Below, piece by piece: positions 5,585 through 13,377 of a DNA stretch of 24,908 nucleotides. The DNA is from a virus. Made by a program: the position numbers and the translations under genes. The notes below the pieces were generated by a model. That model was not told where the DNA came from. It searched no databases and saw only the letters and a list, made by a program, of their open reading frames with translations. Position 1 is the first letter of the stretch. Each line of letters starts with the position of its first letter. Location: positions 1 to 24,908 of IMG/VR virus record IMGVR_UViG_3300032086_000382; one strand, 5' to 3'.

Positions 5585-8392
5585 ATAATCCGAACCATCG
5601 GCAATCGTTGGGTCGTCAAAATTCGTTGTGCAGAGTGCTTTGAAGCCGCTTGGTGCGGTGTAGGCAAATGCGCGTTGGCCGAAGTTTGTGCTATTAACTG
5701 TTCCGGTAGTGCTTGACCAATAACCAATCGAAGGACTCCATCCGATTCCAGTGGTCAACGAGCTAAAGGCTGCATTGGTCCCGGCGGCAGGATCACCAGA
5801 GTTTTGCCACGTTCCATTTAATAGAAACCAGAGCTTGCCGTTGTCAGCGTCAAATGCAATGCCAACAATGTCGCCGTTAGAAAATGCTGATCCGTAGCTG
5901 CTATAGGACAGGTTGTTGACTTTACGCCCATCAGGAACATAGCCGTATGAGTAGCTAGTTGTGCCAGGCCATTGATAAACAGCATAAGAAGTTTGCTGAA
6001 TACCTACGGCAGCATTGCCGCCGACTGTCACTTCCCAATACCATTTGCCGCTAGTCAATGCGAAGGTTGATTTAACAGCGTGACCGGCGTTGCTGGTGAA
6101 ACTTACATCTAGGTTTCCGTTTGCAAGAGTGGCTTGACTTTGCTGTTCCAAGGGGTTCCAAATTGCATAGTTGCCCACTACCTCACCACCAGCACCAGTG
6201 TCTGTCTGCGTGCCATTAGTGGGGGAGTCTACGAGGCTGTCAATAATCTCGCCAGGCGGCGTTCCAGCAAATGCTGCGTAGATGTAAGTATCGCCACTCT
6301 TGTTCGTGTCTTCATTGGTGGTGCCAGTTGGCTCGAAACTAGTGTTAGTAAAGTTAAGAGGATCACCTGTTGTAAATTCAGCACCGCTGGTATTTGGGTT
6401 CACAACTTTATCGTTTCCTCTTGCGGTGTCATATATCCGCCAATTAGCAGTACTACTTGTATTCTTGATTAATACAAACCTTGGCTTGAAGCCAACCGTG
6501 ATTACATTGCCAGAAGACACTCCAGTGCCAACATAGCTGCCAAACTTACTGAAGCCGCTAACCTCGCTCCAGCAGTAGGCGATCATGTTGTGAGTTCCAC
6601 CGTTACTTCCAGTCTGGTTATTTACCGAAAAAACGGTTGAGGCTGGCTTTGGCAATGATCCATTTCCACTTACATCTTGAGTGGCATCGTTGCCATTCAA
6701 GTAAAGAACATTGTCTGTCGCCAAGCTTATGTGTTGAGTAATAAAGGCTGATACAACATTGCGACCTTTGGTGATAACCATTGAAGGTGCAGCGCCCAAC
6801 CCATGACCAACAGTGGCGCTACCTCCTGTGGATGTATAGCTAACAATCGAGAACCCGTAAGTCGTATTAGCACTTACAGAACTTGTAATCGTGCCATCGG
6901 TGTTAGATACTGCCGTTCCACCGGCTTTCCAGCACCAGGCGACGTAGGTGTCGTTGTTATTATTCCACCCGCCATTTGCACCTAAAGTAAACCCATCGCT
7001 GTTAAACGCTGTAAGTCCAGCAGTGACTGGTGTTGTTTCAGCAAGCGTGTCATTTGAATATAGTTCTTTGTTTGCTCCACGAACACTATCCACGAGATTG
7101 TGATAAGTGGTTCCATTGCGCTTTTTTGCCCAAACAAAATCAGGCTGAAATGCCAAGCCGCTAATTGTTTGCGTGCTGCCATTGCCCGTGTAGGTAACAA
7201 CATCAAAACCTTGATTAGCCGTCTCTAGGCCAGGCGCAGTTGCTACAAGGTTATTAACCGTCCAAGTATTGTTATTCCCGCTGCTATCCGTTCCAAGCGC
7301 AGCGTTGCTGCTGTTGTCGGAGAAGGGGAGGTGGAAACCGTTTACACCTATGTTAGAGGTGTCGCCATCAATAAGCGTGACACCATCAATTTCCCAAGCA
7401 TAATGAGAGGATCCGTGTCCATTTGAGTTTCTTTGGGCACCAATTCTTTTTATTGTTTTACCTGCGACACCAGTAATCTCTACCCATTTTTTAGCGTATG
7501 GAGCAGCAGTCAAGTATTCGTATTTAACATCATCAGTATCGATAACATAAAAAGATACATTCGTCTCAGAATGCTGCGCGATATGCACTCGGACTGTACT
7601 ATTAACCGTTAAGTTAGGTATATCGAAATATAATTCAGAGTTTGCGCCACCAGAGGTGTACGCAGTTGTGTCTAAATTACCATCGAAGGCATTTGCGGGC
7701 GCACTTGTCCCATCATTAGCAACTCCTGTGCTATTAGAACTCCAAGTTGTCCCATCATTAGGAGTTGCCGGAGGTGTAAACTCTTTTGGCTGCCAAACAT
7801 TGTTGTCGTCAAATTCACCGAAGTCAGTCGGATCAAGTGCTTGACCGTCGATAAAGTGTACGTCGGCTAGGTAAAAATTGCTGGGGTTTGATCCATTAAA
7901 TTTACGTCCAATATCATGCTCTACGCTGTTGTTAATTCCATAATCAGTATTACTACTTGGCCAAGTAACCGATGCCCATTGCGTAATTTGCTGGTTGTTA
8001 ATCCAAACCTTAAATCGGTCCGTATCTGTTCCCTGTGTTGTATCAAGGGAGCAAACAATATGATACCAGGCGCTTAGATCTCTAAAGACTGCAGTTGATA
8101 GGCTGTTTCCACCAAAAAAGAAATAAAGAGAGTCATCGTCAGCCCACCAAATGCCGTTAGCGCTTGTGCCGCTACTGGCATCGGCAGTAAAAATTGCTTG
8201 GTAAGAACCAAGTTCGCTCCGCTTTACCCACCCACTCCAAGTCCACGTCTTGCGATTACCTGCAGACGAAGGAGTTCTATTTAGATATGCACTGTCAGCA
8301 CTATTAAACCGCAAGCTGCGTGTAATCTCGTAGCCAGCAGCCGCACCACCGCCAGACGCGCCAGCAAGAACGTTAGAACCAATGACGCTCAT
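4526..8392 (-). CDS. Large tail fibre / receptor-binding protein: LamG-like, discoidin-like, six repeat units and SPRY-like domain
   Basis: A 1288-aa protein starting on the ATGA overlap with the previous gene. Residues ~20-208 look like a LamG/concanavalin A-like domain (SLRFNSADSAYLNRTP, W-T-W-S-G-W-V-K-R, F-Y-L-A-D-V-H-F-I-D-G). Residues ~209-345 resemble a carbohydrate-binding discoidin-type sandwich. From 396 to ~710 there are three related units, then a SPRY-like domain (~755-915, GKWYWEVTVGG, DIVGIAFDADNGKLWFLLNG), then three more units from 937 to the end. The units share V-V/S-Y-T-G-G starts, P-D/M/R-F-V-W/V/L-K cores and Y-V-A-W/Y-C-W/F ends, like the DUF7483 family found in phage fibres. 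Such folds bind glycans or proteins, so this is the best candidate for receptor binding. Base composition is visibly more A+T-rich than in the head genes. Confidence 0.88.
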   Translation of the reverse strand: MSVIGSNVLAGASGGGAAAGYEITRSLRFNSADSAYLNRTPSSAGNRKTWTWSGWVKRSELGSYQAIFTADASSGTSANGIWWADDDSLYFFFGGNSLSTAVFRDLSAWYHIVCSLDTTQGTDTDRFKVWINNQQITQWASVTWPSSNTDYGINNSVEHDIGRKFNGSNPSNFYLADVHFIDGQALDPTDFGEFDDNNVWQPKEFTPPATPNDGTTWSSNSTGVANDGTSAPANAFDGNLDTTAYTSGGANSELYFDIPNLTVNSTVRVHIAQHSETNVSFYVIDTDDVKYEYLTAAPYAKKWVEITGVAGKTIKRIGAQRNSNGHGSSHYAWEIDGVTLIDGDTSNIGVNGFHLPFSDNSSNAALGTDSSGNNNTWTVNNLVATAPGLETANQGFDVVTYTGNGSTQTISGLAFQPDFVWAKKRNGTTYHNLVDSVRGANKELYSNDTLAETTPVTAGLTAFNSDGFTLGANGGWNNNNDTYVAWCWKAGGTAVSNTDGTITSSVSANTTYGFSIVSYTSTGGSATVGHGLGAAPSMVITKGRNVVSAFITQHISLATDNVLYLNGNDATQDVSGNGSLPKPASTVFSVNNQTGSNGGTHNMIAYCWSEVSGFSKFGSYVGTGVSSGNVITVGFKPRFVLIKNTSSTANWRIYDTARGNDKVVNPNTSGAEFTTGDPLNFTNTSFEPTGTTNEDTNKSGDTYIYAAFAGTPPGEIIDSLVDSPTNGTQTDTGAGGEVVGNYAIWNPLEQQSQATLANGNLDVSFTSNAGHAVKSTFALTSGKWYWEVTVGGNAAVGIQQTSYAVYQWPGTTSYSYGYVPDGRKVNNLSYSSYGSAFSNGDIVGIAFDADNGKLWFLLNGTWQNSGDPAAGTNAAFSSLTTGIGWSPSIGYWSSTTGTVNSTNFGQRAFAYTAPSGFKALCTTNFDDPTIADGSDYFDVVTYTGDGNSTRTISNIGFSPDLVWTKARNQAYGQNWYDIVRTAGKVLRSDLTDAEATNHEHGYLSAFNSDGYTMSSGTTSSKNGNELNTTYVGWAWDAGSSTVSNTDGSITSSVRANASAGFSIVTYTGDGTSGAGSSVGHGLGVAPAMVVTKMRAQNSGGSSTSNWLVYHKDLNGNVSGDRPWTLYLNETAAQADTEGWGDYGGFTSSVFTVSDVSSFNAHNNNSTSTYVAYCFAPVEGYSAFGSYTGNGSADGPFVFTGFRPKFVIIKYSSASGTDWLMYDSERDTYNVVDATLYPNSSTAENNVVALDFTSNGFKIRASTTRINASSGTFIYAAFAEHPFKTARAR
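6263..7207 (-). repeat. First three-unit block (A-B-C) of the fibre repeat array
   Basis: Residues 396-~710 of the 1288-aa fibre. Unit A begins FDVVTYTGNGSTQTISG (Phe396), unit B begins FSIVSYTSTGGSATVGHGLG (~513), and unit C begins near V-I-T-V-G-F-K-P-R-F-V-L-I-K (~625) and ends YIYAAFAG. Each unit is about 85-120 residues. This is a protein-level repeat; the DNA copies have diverged. Confidence 0.75.
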
Positions 8393-8970
8393 GAGTATGC
8401 AGCGGTGAAAACAGCGTGAATAGAAGTACCAGACCGCACGATGTAGTCAATACGATCTACAGCGTCTCCAGCAATTGAAAGCGTCGGCGCACTTCCGCCG
8501 GCAAAATCCCATTGTGACCCGTAAGTCAATAAATGTGAGCCAGCACTGCTTTGAACAATAAATATCGATCCGCTTTGCCCTGCCGTCAGATTAGATGGAT
8601 TTTGCAGTTCACAAGATGCAGTATTTGCAAGCGTTAAGGTGAAGTTATTAGCCGTCGCAAAATCAAGCTGCTTTGTAGTATCACCTGCAGCAACGCTAAT
8701 AGCTGAAATCGTACCACGCTGTGCAGCAGTGAAAGACTGAGCTACATCAGTTTTGGCAGTGTCAGCGTCAAAAGCTTGGATAGTCGAGCCAATCTCAGAC
8801 GACAAGTCAACCTGCGTAGAAACCAGCGAGCTGCCTTCCTTCACATATAGCTTATCTTGATCTGTTGCGTAACAAATCTCGCCTTCCTGTATGTCGGCTA
8901 GGCTGCTGTTGAGATTGCTATAAGTGCCGCGAGCAATTCTTACGGCTGTCCTGTTGGTGGGTGTTGGCAT
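8389..8970 (-). CDS. Short tail fibre / fibre adaptor protein
   Basis: A 193-aa protein. The N-terminus (MPTPTNRTAVRIARGTYSNL…IQEGEICYATDQDKLYVKEG) matches the 'G-E-I-x-Y-A-T-D-x-D-K-L-Y-V-K' pattern of phage fibre N-terminal attachment domains. A Thr/Ala/Ser-rich stalk-like middle follows, then a C-terminal beta domain (ISVAAGDTTKQLDF through YIVRSGTSIHAVF). It starts by TAATG on the previous gene and overlaps the large fibre start by ATGA. Both the domain type and the position suggest an adaptor or side fibre between the tail tip and the large fibre. Confidence 0.75.
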   Translation of the reverse strand: MPTPTNRTAVRIARGTYSNLNSSLADIQEGEICYATDQDKLYVKEGSSLVSTQVDLSSEIGSTIQAFDADTAKTDVAQSFTAAQRGTISAISVAAGDTTKQLDFATANNFTLTLANTASCELQNPSNLTAGQSGSIFIVQSSAGSHLLTYGSQWDFAGGSAPTLSIAGDAVDRIDYIVRSGTSIHAVFTAAYS

Positions 8971-9437
8971 TAGTCGAACGAGCCTCCATCAATCGTACTG
9001 GAAGTTGTGACAGCTGACCCGCCTGTCTCGAAGTTACCGCCATCGATGACGGTGATGCCACCATCGACCCAAGACACTGCGCCAGACGGACCACCGCTAG
9101 TCAACACTTGGCCGCTTGTTCCGTAATTCGCTCCGGCAATGCCGATCTGCCCGGCAGGGCCAACTCTGATTCGCTCAGTGCCCTCAGTTGTGACCTTGAA
9201 ATGCCCGTCAGAACCGGTATCTACAACCTCTGCTTCGGTATTGCCCTCGATTAACTTGTCTGGAGATGAAGCGTAAGCAAGAGAGTTCCAGGCAGTTGAG
9301 CCATCGCCCAGCTTGTATTTATAGGTATCTGTCTCGAAACCCAGCTCCCCGTTAAGCAGCACTGAGTTTGCAGATACCCATCCTGCGGCTGTATCACGCC
9401 GCTGCTGCATCCGTACTTTGATCTCAGTAGCGGCCAT
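8970..9437 (-). CDS. Short tail fibre with Mtd-like N-terminal attachment domain
   Basis: A 155-aa protein. Residues 1-55 carry R-R-D-T-A-A-G-W…N-S-V-L-L-N-G-E-L-G-F-E-T-D-T-Y-K-Y-K-L-G-D-G-S-T-A-W-N-S-L. This is the motif set of the N-terminal pseudo-knob shared by phage fibre proteins such as the Bordetella phage major tropism determinant. The remainder is Gly/Ser/Thr-rich with two D-G-G-x-F repeats near the C-terminus (IDGGNF and IDGGSF). No reverse transcriptase or template repeat is present in the window, so retro-element diversification is not indicated. The gene begins 2 bases after the previous stop. Confidence 0.78.
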   Translation of the reverse strand: MAATEIKVRMQQRRDTAAGWVSANSVLLNGELGFETDTYKYKLGDGSTAWNSLAYASSPDKLIEGNTEAEVVDTGSDGHFKVTTEGTERIRVGPAGQIGIAGANYGTSGQVLTSGGPSGAVSWVDGGITVIDGGNFETGGSAVTTSSTIDGGSFD

Positions 9438-9439
9438 GA

Positions 9440-9946
9440 TCAGTTACCGTCAACAATAAGTGTAGCTTGGCTCGCTGGAGAACCATTCAAAATAAAAGGC
9501 CCCGTTCCAGAGAACACAAATTCATCAACATCCTCCTCAGCTGGAACAGTTGTTCCGCCCGCGTCCAAAGCGAACTCAAGTAATATCCCTTCAATAGCTC
9601 TAATGGAAATAGTTATGTTGTATCGCTGAAGGCCAATATGTTCCTCAGTCGGTGTTTGCGTATATCTGTACTTACTGGAAGAGTCTGTGGTGTTGACAAG
9701 AGCAAGAACAGAAATCGGAACATCAAACTGTCCTGACGTTCCACCGTTGTCTTGGTAGTGGCTTCGTATTAACTCAATAGAGTCTTGATCTAAAGCCTGA
9801 TATACCAGTTGGAACTCCTGGCCGTTTACATAGTTGTTATGCCTAAAACGTATAGGTCCAATGCCAAAGGCTTGGTACTCACTAACCTGCGGCACCCCGT
9901 GGTTTAACGAAATTGCATTAGGGACCAAAGAAGGGAAAGTGGTCAT
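9440..9946 (-). CDS. Tail tip protein, second of two tandem paralogues
   Basis: I choose the ATG at 9946 (168 aa, MTTFPSLVPNAISLNHGVPQ), one base after the previous stop (TGACATG), over the in-frame start at 9970. The first ~120 residues align by eye with the preceding protein: F-P-S-L near the start, R-x-N-N at the first strand, F-D-V-P-I-S-V-L against F-D-L-P-T-S-V-L, and a closing Y-x-I-T-I-S-I strand. Unlike its partner it has a C-terminal extension of ~40 residues (acidic E-E-D-V-D-E-F-V-F-S-G-T-G-P-F, then ILNGSPASQATLIVDGN). It lies between the J-like tip gene and the fibres and is probably a minor tip component. Confidence 0.72.
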   Translation of the reverse strand: MTTFPSLVPNAISLNHGVPQVSEYQAFGIGPIRFRHNNYVNGQEFQLVYQALDQDSIELIRSHYQDNGGTSGQFDVPISVLALVNTTDSSSKYRYTQTPTEEHIGLQRYNITISIRAIEGILLEFALDAGGTTVPAEEDVDEFVFSGTGPFILNGSPASQATLIVDGN

Positions 9947-9947
9947 G

Positions 9948-10316
9948 TCAAACTTCGTAAGGGGCCACAAGCTGCAGCTCTACCGATACCGTAACGACTC
10001 CTGGGTCGTATGAAACCTCGGGAGGTCCGGCGTAAATCCACTGGTAATTGGCCGGAAAAGTCAGCTCCGAACCAGACAGCACTGAAGTCGGTAGGTCGAA
10101 GGGCTGGAAGCGGTTGTGAACTGCATAATGCGAAAAAACTGTATTTTGATCCGTGACCGACCCACTTATGAAGGTGAGGCGCAAGCGATGATCAAAAGCA
10201 GCGTTGTTTCGACGAACTGATACTTCATCGCCTGAAAACGTGTTAGTGCGCAAAACTGCATACGAGCCAGGGGTATAAGCTCTCGTTTGCGGAGTTAGCG
10301 AAGGAAAATCAGCCAT
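9948..10316 (-). CDS. Tail tip protein, first of two tandem paralogues
   Basis: A 122-aa protein starting at ATG 10316-10314, in a TAATG overlap with the stop of the tip gene. The start 21 bases earlier gives an out-of-family extension and is less likely. It begins MADFPSLTPQTRAYTPGSYA and has F-D-L-P-T-S-V-L in the middle and W-I-Y-A-G-P-P-E-V-S-Y-D-P-G near the end. It is compact and beta-rich. The fold and the neighbours (J-like protein before, fibres after) suggest a tail-tip or fibre-hub subunit, but I do not recognise a named family with confidence. Confidence 0.72.
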   Translation of the reverse strand: MADFPSLTPQTRAYTPGSYAVLRTNTFSGDEVSVRRNNAAFDHRLRLTFISGSVTDQNTVFSHYAVHNRFQPFDLPTSVLSGSELTFPANYQWIYAGPPEVSYDPGVVTVSVELQLVAPYEV

Positions 10317-12913
10317 TACGAGCAAGTAAGAGTGCAAGCACCAGGCACTGCGCCACCGGGCGGATCACTTTCTTTGTATCCGTCCCAGCGTTGTTCAGCA
10401 ACTATTTCGCCGTCCACAAAATTGCCAAACTCCCATACGCCATTAAGCCTATACGTGGCATTTGAAGTGGTTTGGCCTTGGAATTGCATTGCCGCACCAC
10501 CTCCTGGAATCTGCGATCCGCCACACCCTCCAGAGACTATGCCTCCAAAACCTAAGTTGCCGCTTCCGCCAGATGTGACTCCAATAACAGCCCAAACAGA
10601 ACTTCTCCAGTTCACAAAATAATCACAAGGGCCAACAAACGCACCAGTGCCACTACACCCTTCAATCGGTGTTGTGCCCAGAGAGCAACCAGCTAAGCCT
10701 CTAATTCCTACGCTTGAGAAAAGTGTCTGCCATGGAGTTGTCTCCTCAACTTCAAAGTCCTCCGAAGGAGTGCCAGGATTTTCTTTCGACTTTGTTCCTA
10801 TCCAGCGAACATATCCATAAATGCTCGTGTCAGGCTCTGCTGGGCCGATCTGACCAAAGTTGATCTCAGGGCCATAGCCTGATGGGTCGCTTGGATCTTG
10901 GCATTGACCCACCGCAATAATGTAGTGATCAATATCATCGGTTGTAATGCTTGAATAATAATTTCCGGATATTTGCTGAGTGACGCACTGCTTCAGCACT
11001 CTCTCACCGCCATTTTTGTCCTGGCGATAGAAGCAAACTCGACCGACACAAGGCAAAGCACTTCCAGGAACAAAAGCATTGCCTCCGGCAATCGGGAAAT
11101 CTCCAGTGCCGTCATGATCAAGCTGAGAATCATCGTCTACTGATTCATCGATTGGATCTGCTGGACTGTTTGGTCCGTCTGGATAAGGACTATCTACATC
11201 ATCCGGCTGCGGAAGCGGAACTTCAGTATCAGCAGGAAGAGGCTGGTTGCTGCCTCCACCTCCGGTACTTCCGCCAATCGGCGTATTATCCGTAGGGCTA
11301 TTCTCGTCGCAATCGAACGTGGTCCTGCCAACGTCAATGGTGTTACCCGCTCCAACAGCATCGGCGACTTCACGCGCAATAATGCTGCGACCTTGTGAGT
11401 CAATAGGAAAATGCGTTAGGTCGTAAACAATCGTACTAGAAAAACTTTTTTCAATCCGATTGATCTCGTAAAGCTTGTCGTGGTATTCAACTTCGCCTTC
11501 GTCTGTCTCGCGGCGTAAACGCACACGCACCAAATCACCGACAACAAGAGTGCTGTTGTAATTTTGCTCGCGCACAGTTAAACGCAGATGGTGCGTAATA
11601 AACTTGCGTTGCGCTAACCGAAACGCTCCAACCTTCACTGCATGGTTTTCATTCGTGCAGTAGTTACTCATATCAATATCTATAAATGGGCCGCTTGTGG
11701 CCTCGCCTGTATATCTGACCTCAACGGTGCGTACCAAACCAAAATTAGCCTCGGGCTGCTGACGCCACTGAATAACAAAACAAACTGGCTGACGATCCTC
11801 CAGGCTGATGTATTCGATCTCAAAGCCGCCGTCAACAACATGCTCTTCTGTAAACGTAAACTCGGGCGTCACCTGAGTTGTTTTAATCGTGTGGTCCGTG
11901 TTGTAAGGCAGTCGTGGCTGCAGCCCGAACTTGCCGCCTGTATTGGTAATTCGCAGCAAAAAGTTGACAGATGTTTGCTGTATCCAATCCAGCAGGTTCT
12001 GGCTTTCTGTTATCGCTCCATTGAACAAGAAGCTGTTAGTGTCGGTAAACCTTGCGGCAGTAGTTAGTGCGGTGGTGTCGATCAAGTCGTCAGCCAGACG
12101 ATTGTTTGTTTGAAACAAATACTTGACTAGGTCAACGTAATTGTCGGACTCGGCTGTTACGCTGTCTACTAAACGAGTGACTTGCAGACCATTTCTAATA
12201 AATACGTTTAAAGTCTTTGATACGTTTTCAGAGTCAGGATCATCCAAGTTATACTCAAAACTTAAAGTTGTTAAGCCGCTATATGAACCAGAATTGCCGC
12301 AGAAAACAGGAAATCCGTACTCTTTCTTTTCTAGTTGGTAAATAATGTTATCAGAGCTGCGATAATAATACAAATTGCCTGTAGGATAATCTACTGATTC
12401 ACCTTGACTTAAAGTGGTAATGTTGAAAGCCTCGGTACCGCTTGGTGCAAGAGTAGCGGTATAAGTAAAAAAGTCATAAGTCTCATTTCCTGGATCCCAC
12501 GTACCAGCCCTGGCGCTGTAAGCCTGGTTGTACGTGCCGCGCCTGCAAGTCCCGTGAAACAAGTCTCTTACTTGTAACTGCGGCATATCTCCTTCACTTA
12601 AAACCGCAAGATACTTAAGCTCAAGTCTTTCGATAGCTTTACTTGCAACAACCGTACCACCGTCTGTTGATATATCTTTTTCAACGATTGAATTAGAAAA
12701 ATAAGCTTCTGTTATTTTTGGCTGCACCATCACGCCGCCACTACCGTTCCTGAAGCGGCCAAAAAGAATGGGGATTGGTTCGCCAGTCTTTAACGCTTCC
12801 TGCTTTTTCTCTAAATCTGGATTGCCAGCAGCAGCTTTCGCTTTAAGCTCCCCAGCACTTAGGCCGGTCTGCGCCGACAGCAAAAACAGAGGATCTGAAA
12901 CGCGAATGCTCAT
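10316..12913 (-). CDS. Central tail tip protein, phage lambda J-like
   Basis: An 865-aa protein. Residues 1-~60 contain a helix and G-E-P-I-P-I-L-F-G-R-F-R-N-G-S-G-G, the typical 'PILYG-R…G' entry strand of J-like tip proteins. The middle (~250-480) has N-L-L-D-W-I-Q-Q-T, F-L-L-R-I-T-N-T-G-G-K-F-G-L-Q-P and V-V-G-D-L-V-R-V-R-L-R-R, which fit the hub domains of lambda J and related baseplate hub proteins. Residues ~545-600 are a Pro/Asp-rich linker (VPLPQPDDVDSPYPDGPNSP). The C-terminal ~270 residues hold many Cys and Gly and may be a host-contact domain. It starts in an ATGA overlap with the previous gene. It forms the tail tip and probably helps receptor binding and DNA release. Confidence 0.85.
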   Translation of the reverse strand: MSIRVSDPLFLLSAQTGLSAGELKAKAAAGNPDLEKKQEALKTGEPIPILFGRFRNGSGGVMVQPKITEAYFSNSIVEKDISTDGGTVVASKAIERLELKYLAVLSEGDMPQLQVRDLFHGTCRRGTYNQAYSARAGTWDPGNETYDFFTYTATLAPSGTEAFNITTLSQGESVDYPTGNLYYYRSSDNIIYQLEKKEYGFPVFCGNSGSYSGLTTLSFEYNLDDPDSENVSKTLNVFIRNGLQVTRLVDSVTAESDNYVDLVKYLFQTNNRLADDLIDTTALTTAARFTDTNSFLFNGAITESQNLLDWIQQTSVNFLLRITNTGGKFGLQPRLPYNTDHTIKTTQVTPEFTFTEEHVVDGGFEIEYISLEDRQPVCFVIQWRQQPEANFGLVRTVEVRYTGEATSGPFIDIDMSNYCTNENHAVKVGAFRLAQRKFITHHLRLTVREQNYNSTLVVGDLVRVRLRRETDEGEVEYHDKLYEINRIEKSFSSTIVYDLTHFPIDSQGRSIIAREVADAVGAGNTIDVGRTTFDCDENSPTDNTPIGGSTGGGGSNQPLPADTEVPLPQPDDVDSPYPDGPNSPADPIDESVDDDSQLDHDGTGDFPIAGGNAFVPGSALPCVGRVCFYRQDKNGGERVLKQCVTQQISGNYYSSITTDDIDHYIIAVGQCQDPSDPSGYGPEINFGQIGPAEPDTSIYGYVRWIGTKSKENPGTPSEDFEVEETTPWQTLFSSVGIRGLAGCSLGTTPIEGCSGTGAFVGPCDYFVNWRSSVWAVIGVTSGGSGNLGFGGIVSGGCGGSQIPGGGAAMQFQGQTTSNATYRLNGVWEFGNFVDGEIVAEQRWDGYKESDPPGGAVPGACTLTCS

Positions 12914-13377
12914 AGCTGTATCGGGACTCCTACTAACGCATTTGTAGCCGTCCTAGACGGGATTTGCGCTCCAATCGGGGCCAAGGTTGATCCTAGCTCA
13001 ACTGTAAGCTCTGTAAACGATCCATTCATCGAAGCGACATAACCTAAAAATTCAGCGATTAAAGTCTGGCCAGATTGCGGAAGGTCAATGCCGAGTCGCG
13101 TATCAAACTCATAAGTGCTGACCAAACACAGCTGCTGCTGCTTAAAGGCAGTCTCAAAGCAGTTAATCGCTAATGATGTGGCAGGCAGCTTTAATGAAAC
13201 CGTCTGGCCGCTCAAAGCCGAGCTTTCGCTAACCCCGCTCCACTCAAACGGAAAGTAGTTGTAGGTCTTAGATGAGAGTGTTACGTCAGTGTTGACATAG
13301 AAGTTCTGCCATAGCTTTTGATCCGCTCCACCCGAAATATAGACCCGTAGATATTGAGCCTGGCCTCTGTTGCTCAT
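12910..13377 (-). CDS. Distal tail / minor tail protein
   Basis: A 155-aa beta-rich protein with Y-F-P-F-E-W-S-G in the first third and a C-terminal G-A-Q-I-P-S-R-T-A-T-N-A-L-V-G-V-P-I-Q-L. That ending matches the 'P-x-R…L-V-G' closing motif of small minor tail proteins (DUF1833-like) placed between tape measure and tip. Position is the strongest evidence: it lies directly between the tape measure gene (TGATG overlap) and the J-like gene (ATGA overlap), where lambda has M and L. It probably forms the ring joining the tail tube to the tip. Confidence 0.75.
   Translation of the reverse strand: MSNRGQAQYLRVYISGGADQKLWQNFYVNTDVTLSSKTYNYFPFEWSGVSESSALSGQTVSLKLPATSLAINCFETAFKQQQLCLVSTYEFDTRLGIDLPQSGQTLIAEFLGYVASMNGSFTELTVELGSTLAPIGAQIPSRTATNALVGVPIQL

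Noticed and set aside
8970-9437. Possible diversity-generating retroelement target because of the Mtd-like N-terminus
   Set aside because: No reverse transcriptase, template repeat or variable repeat is visible in the window, and this attachment domain is common in fibres without such elements.
10332-10622. Plus-strand frame of 96 codons
   Set aside because: It is the complement of the Gly/Cys-rich C-terminus of the J-like tip protein, which explains its Pro-rich sequence.
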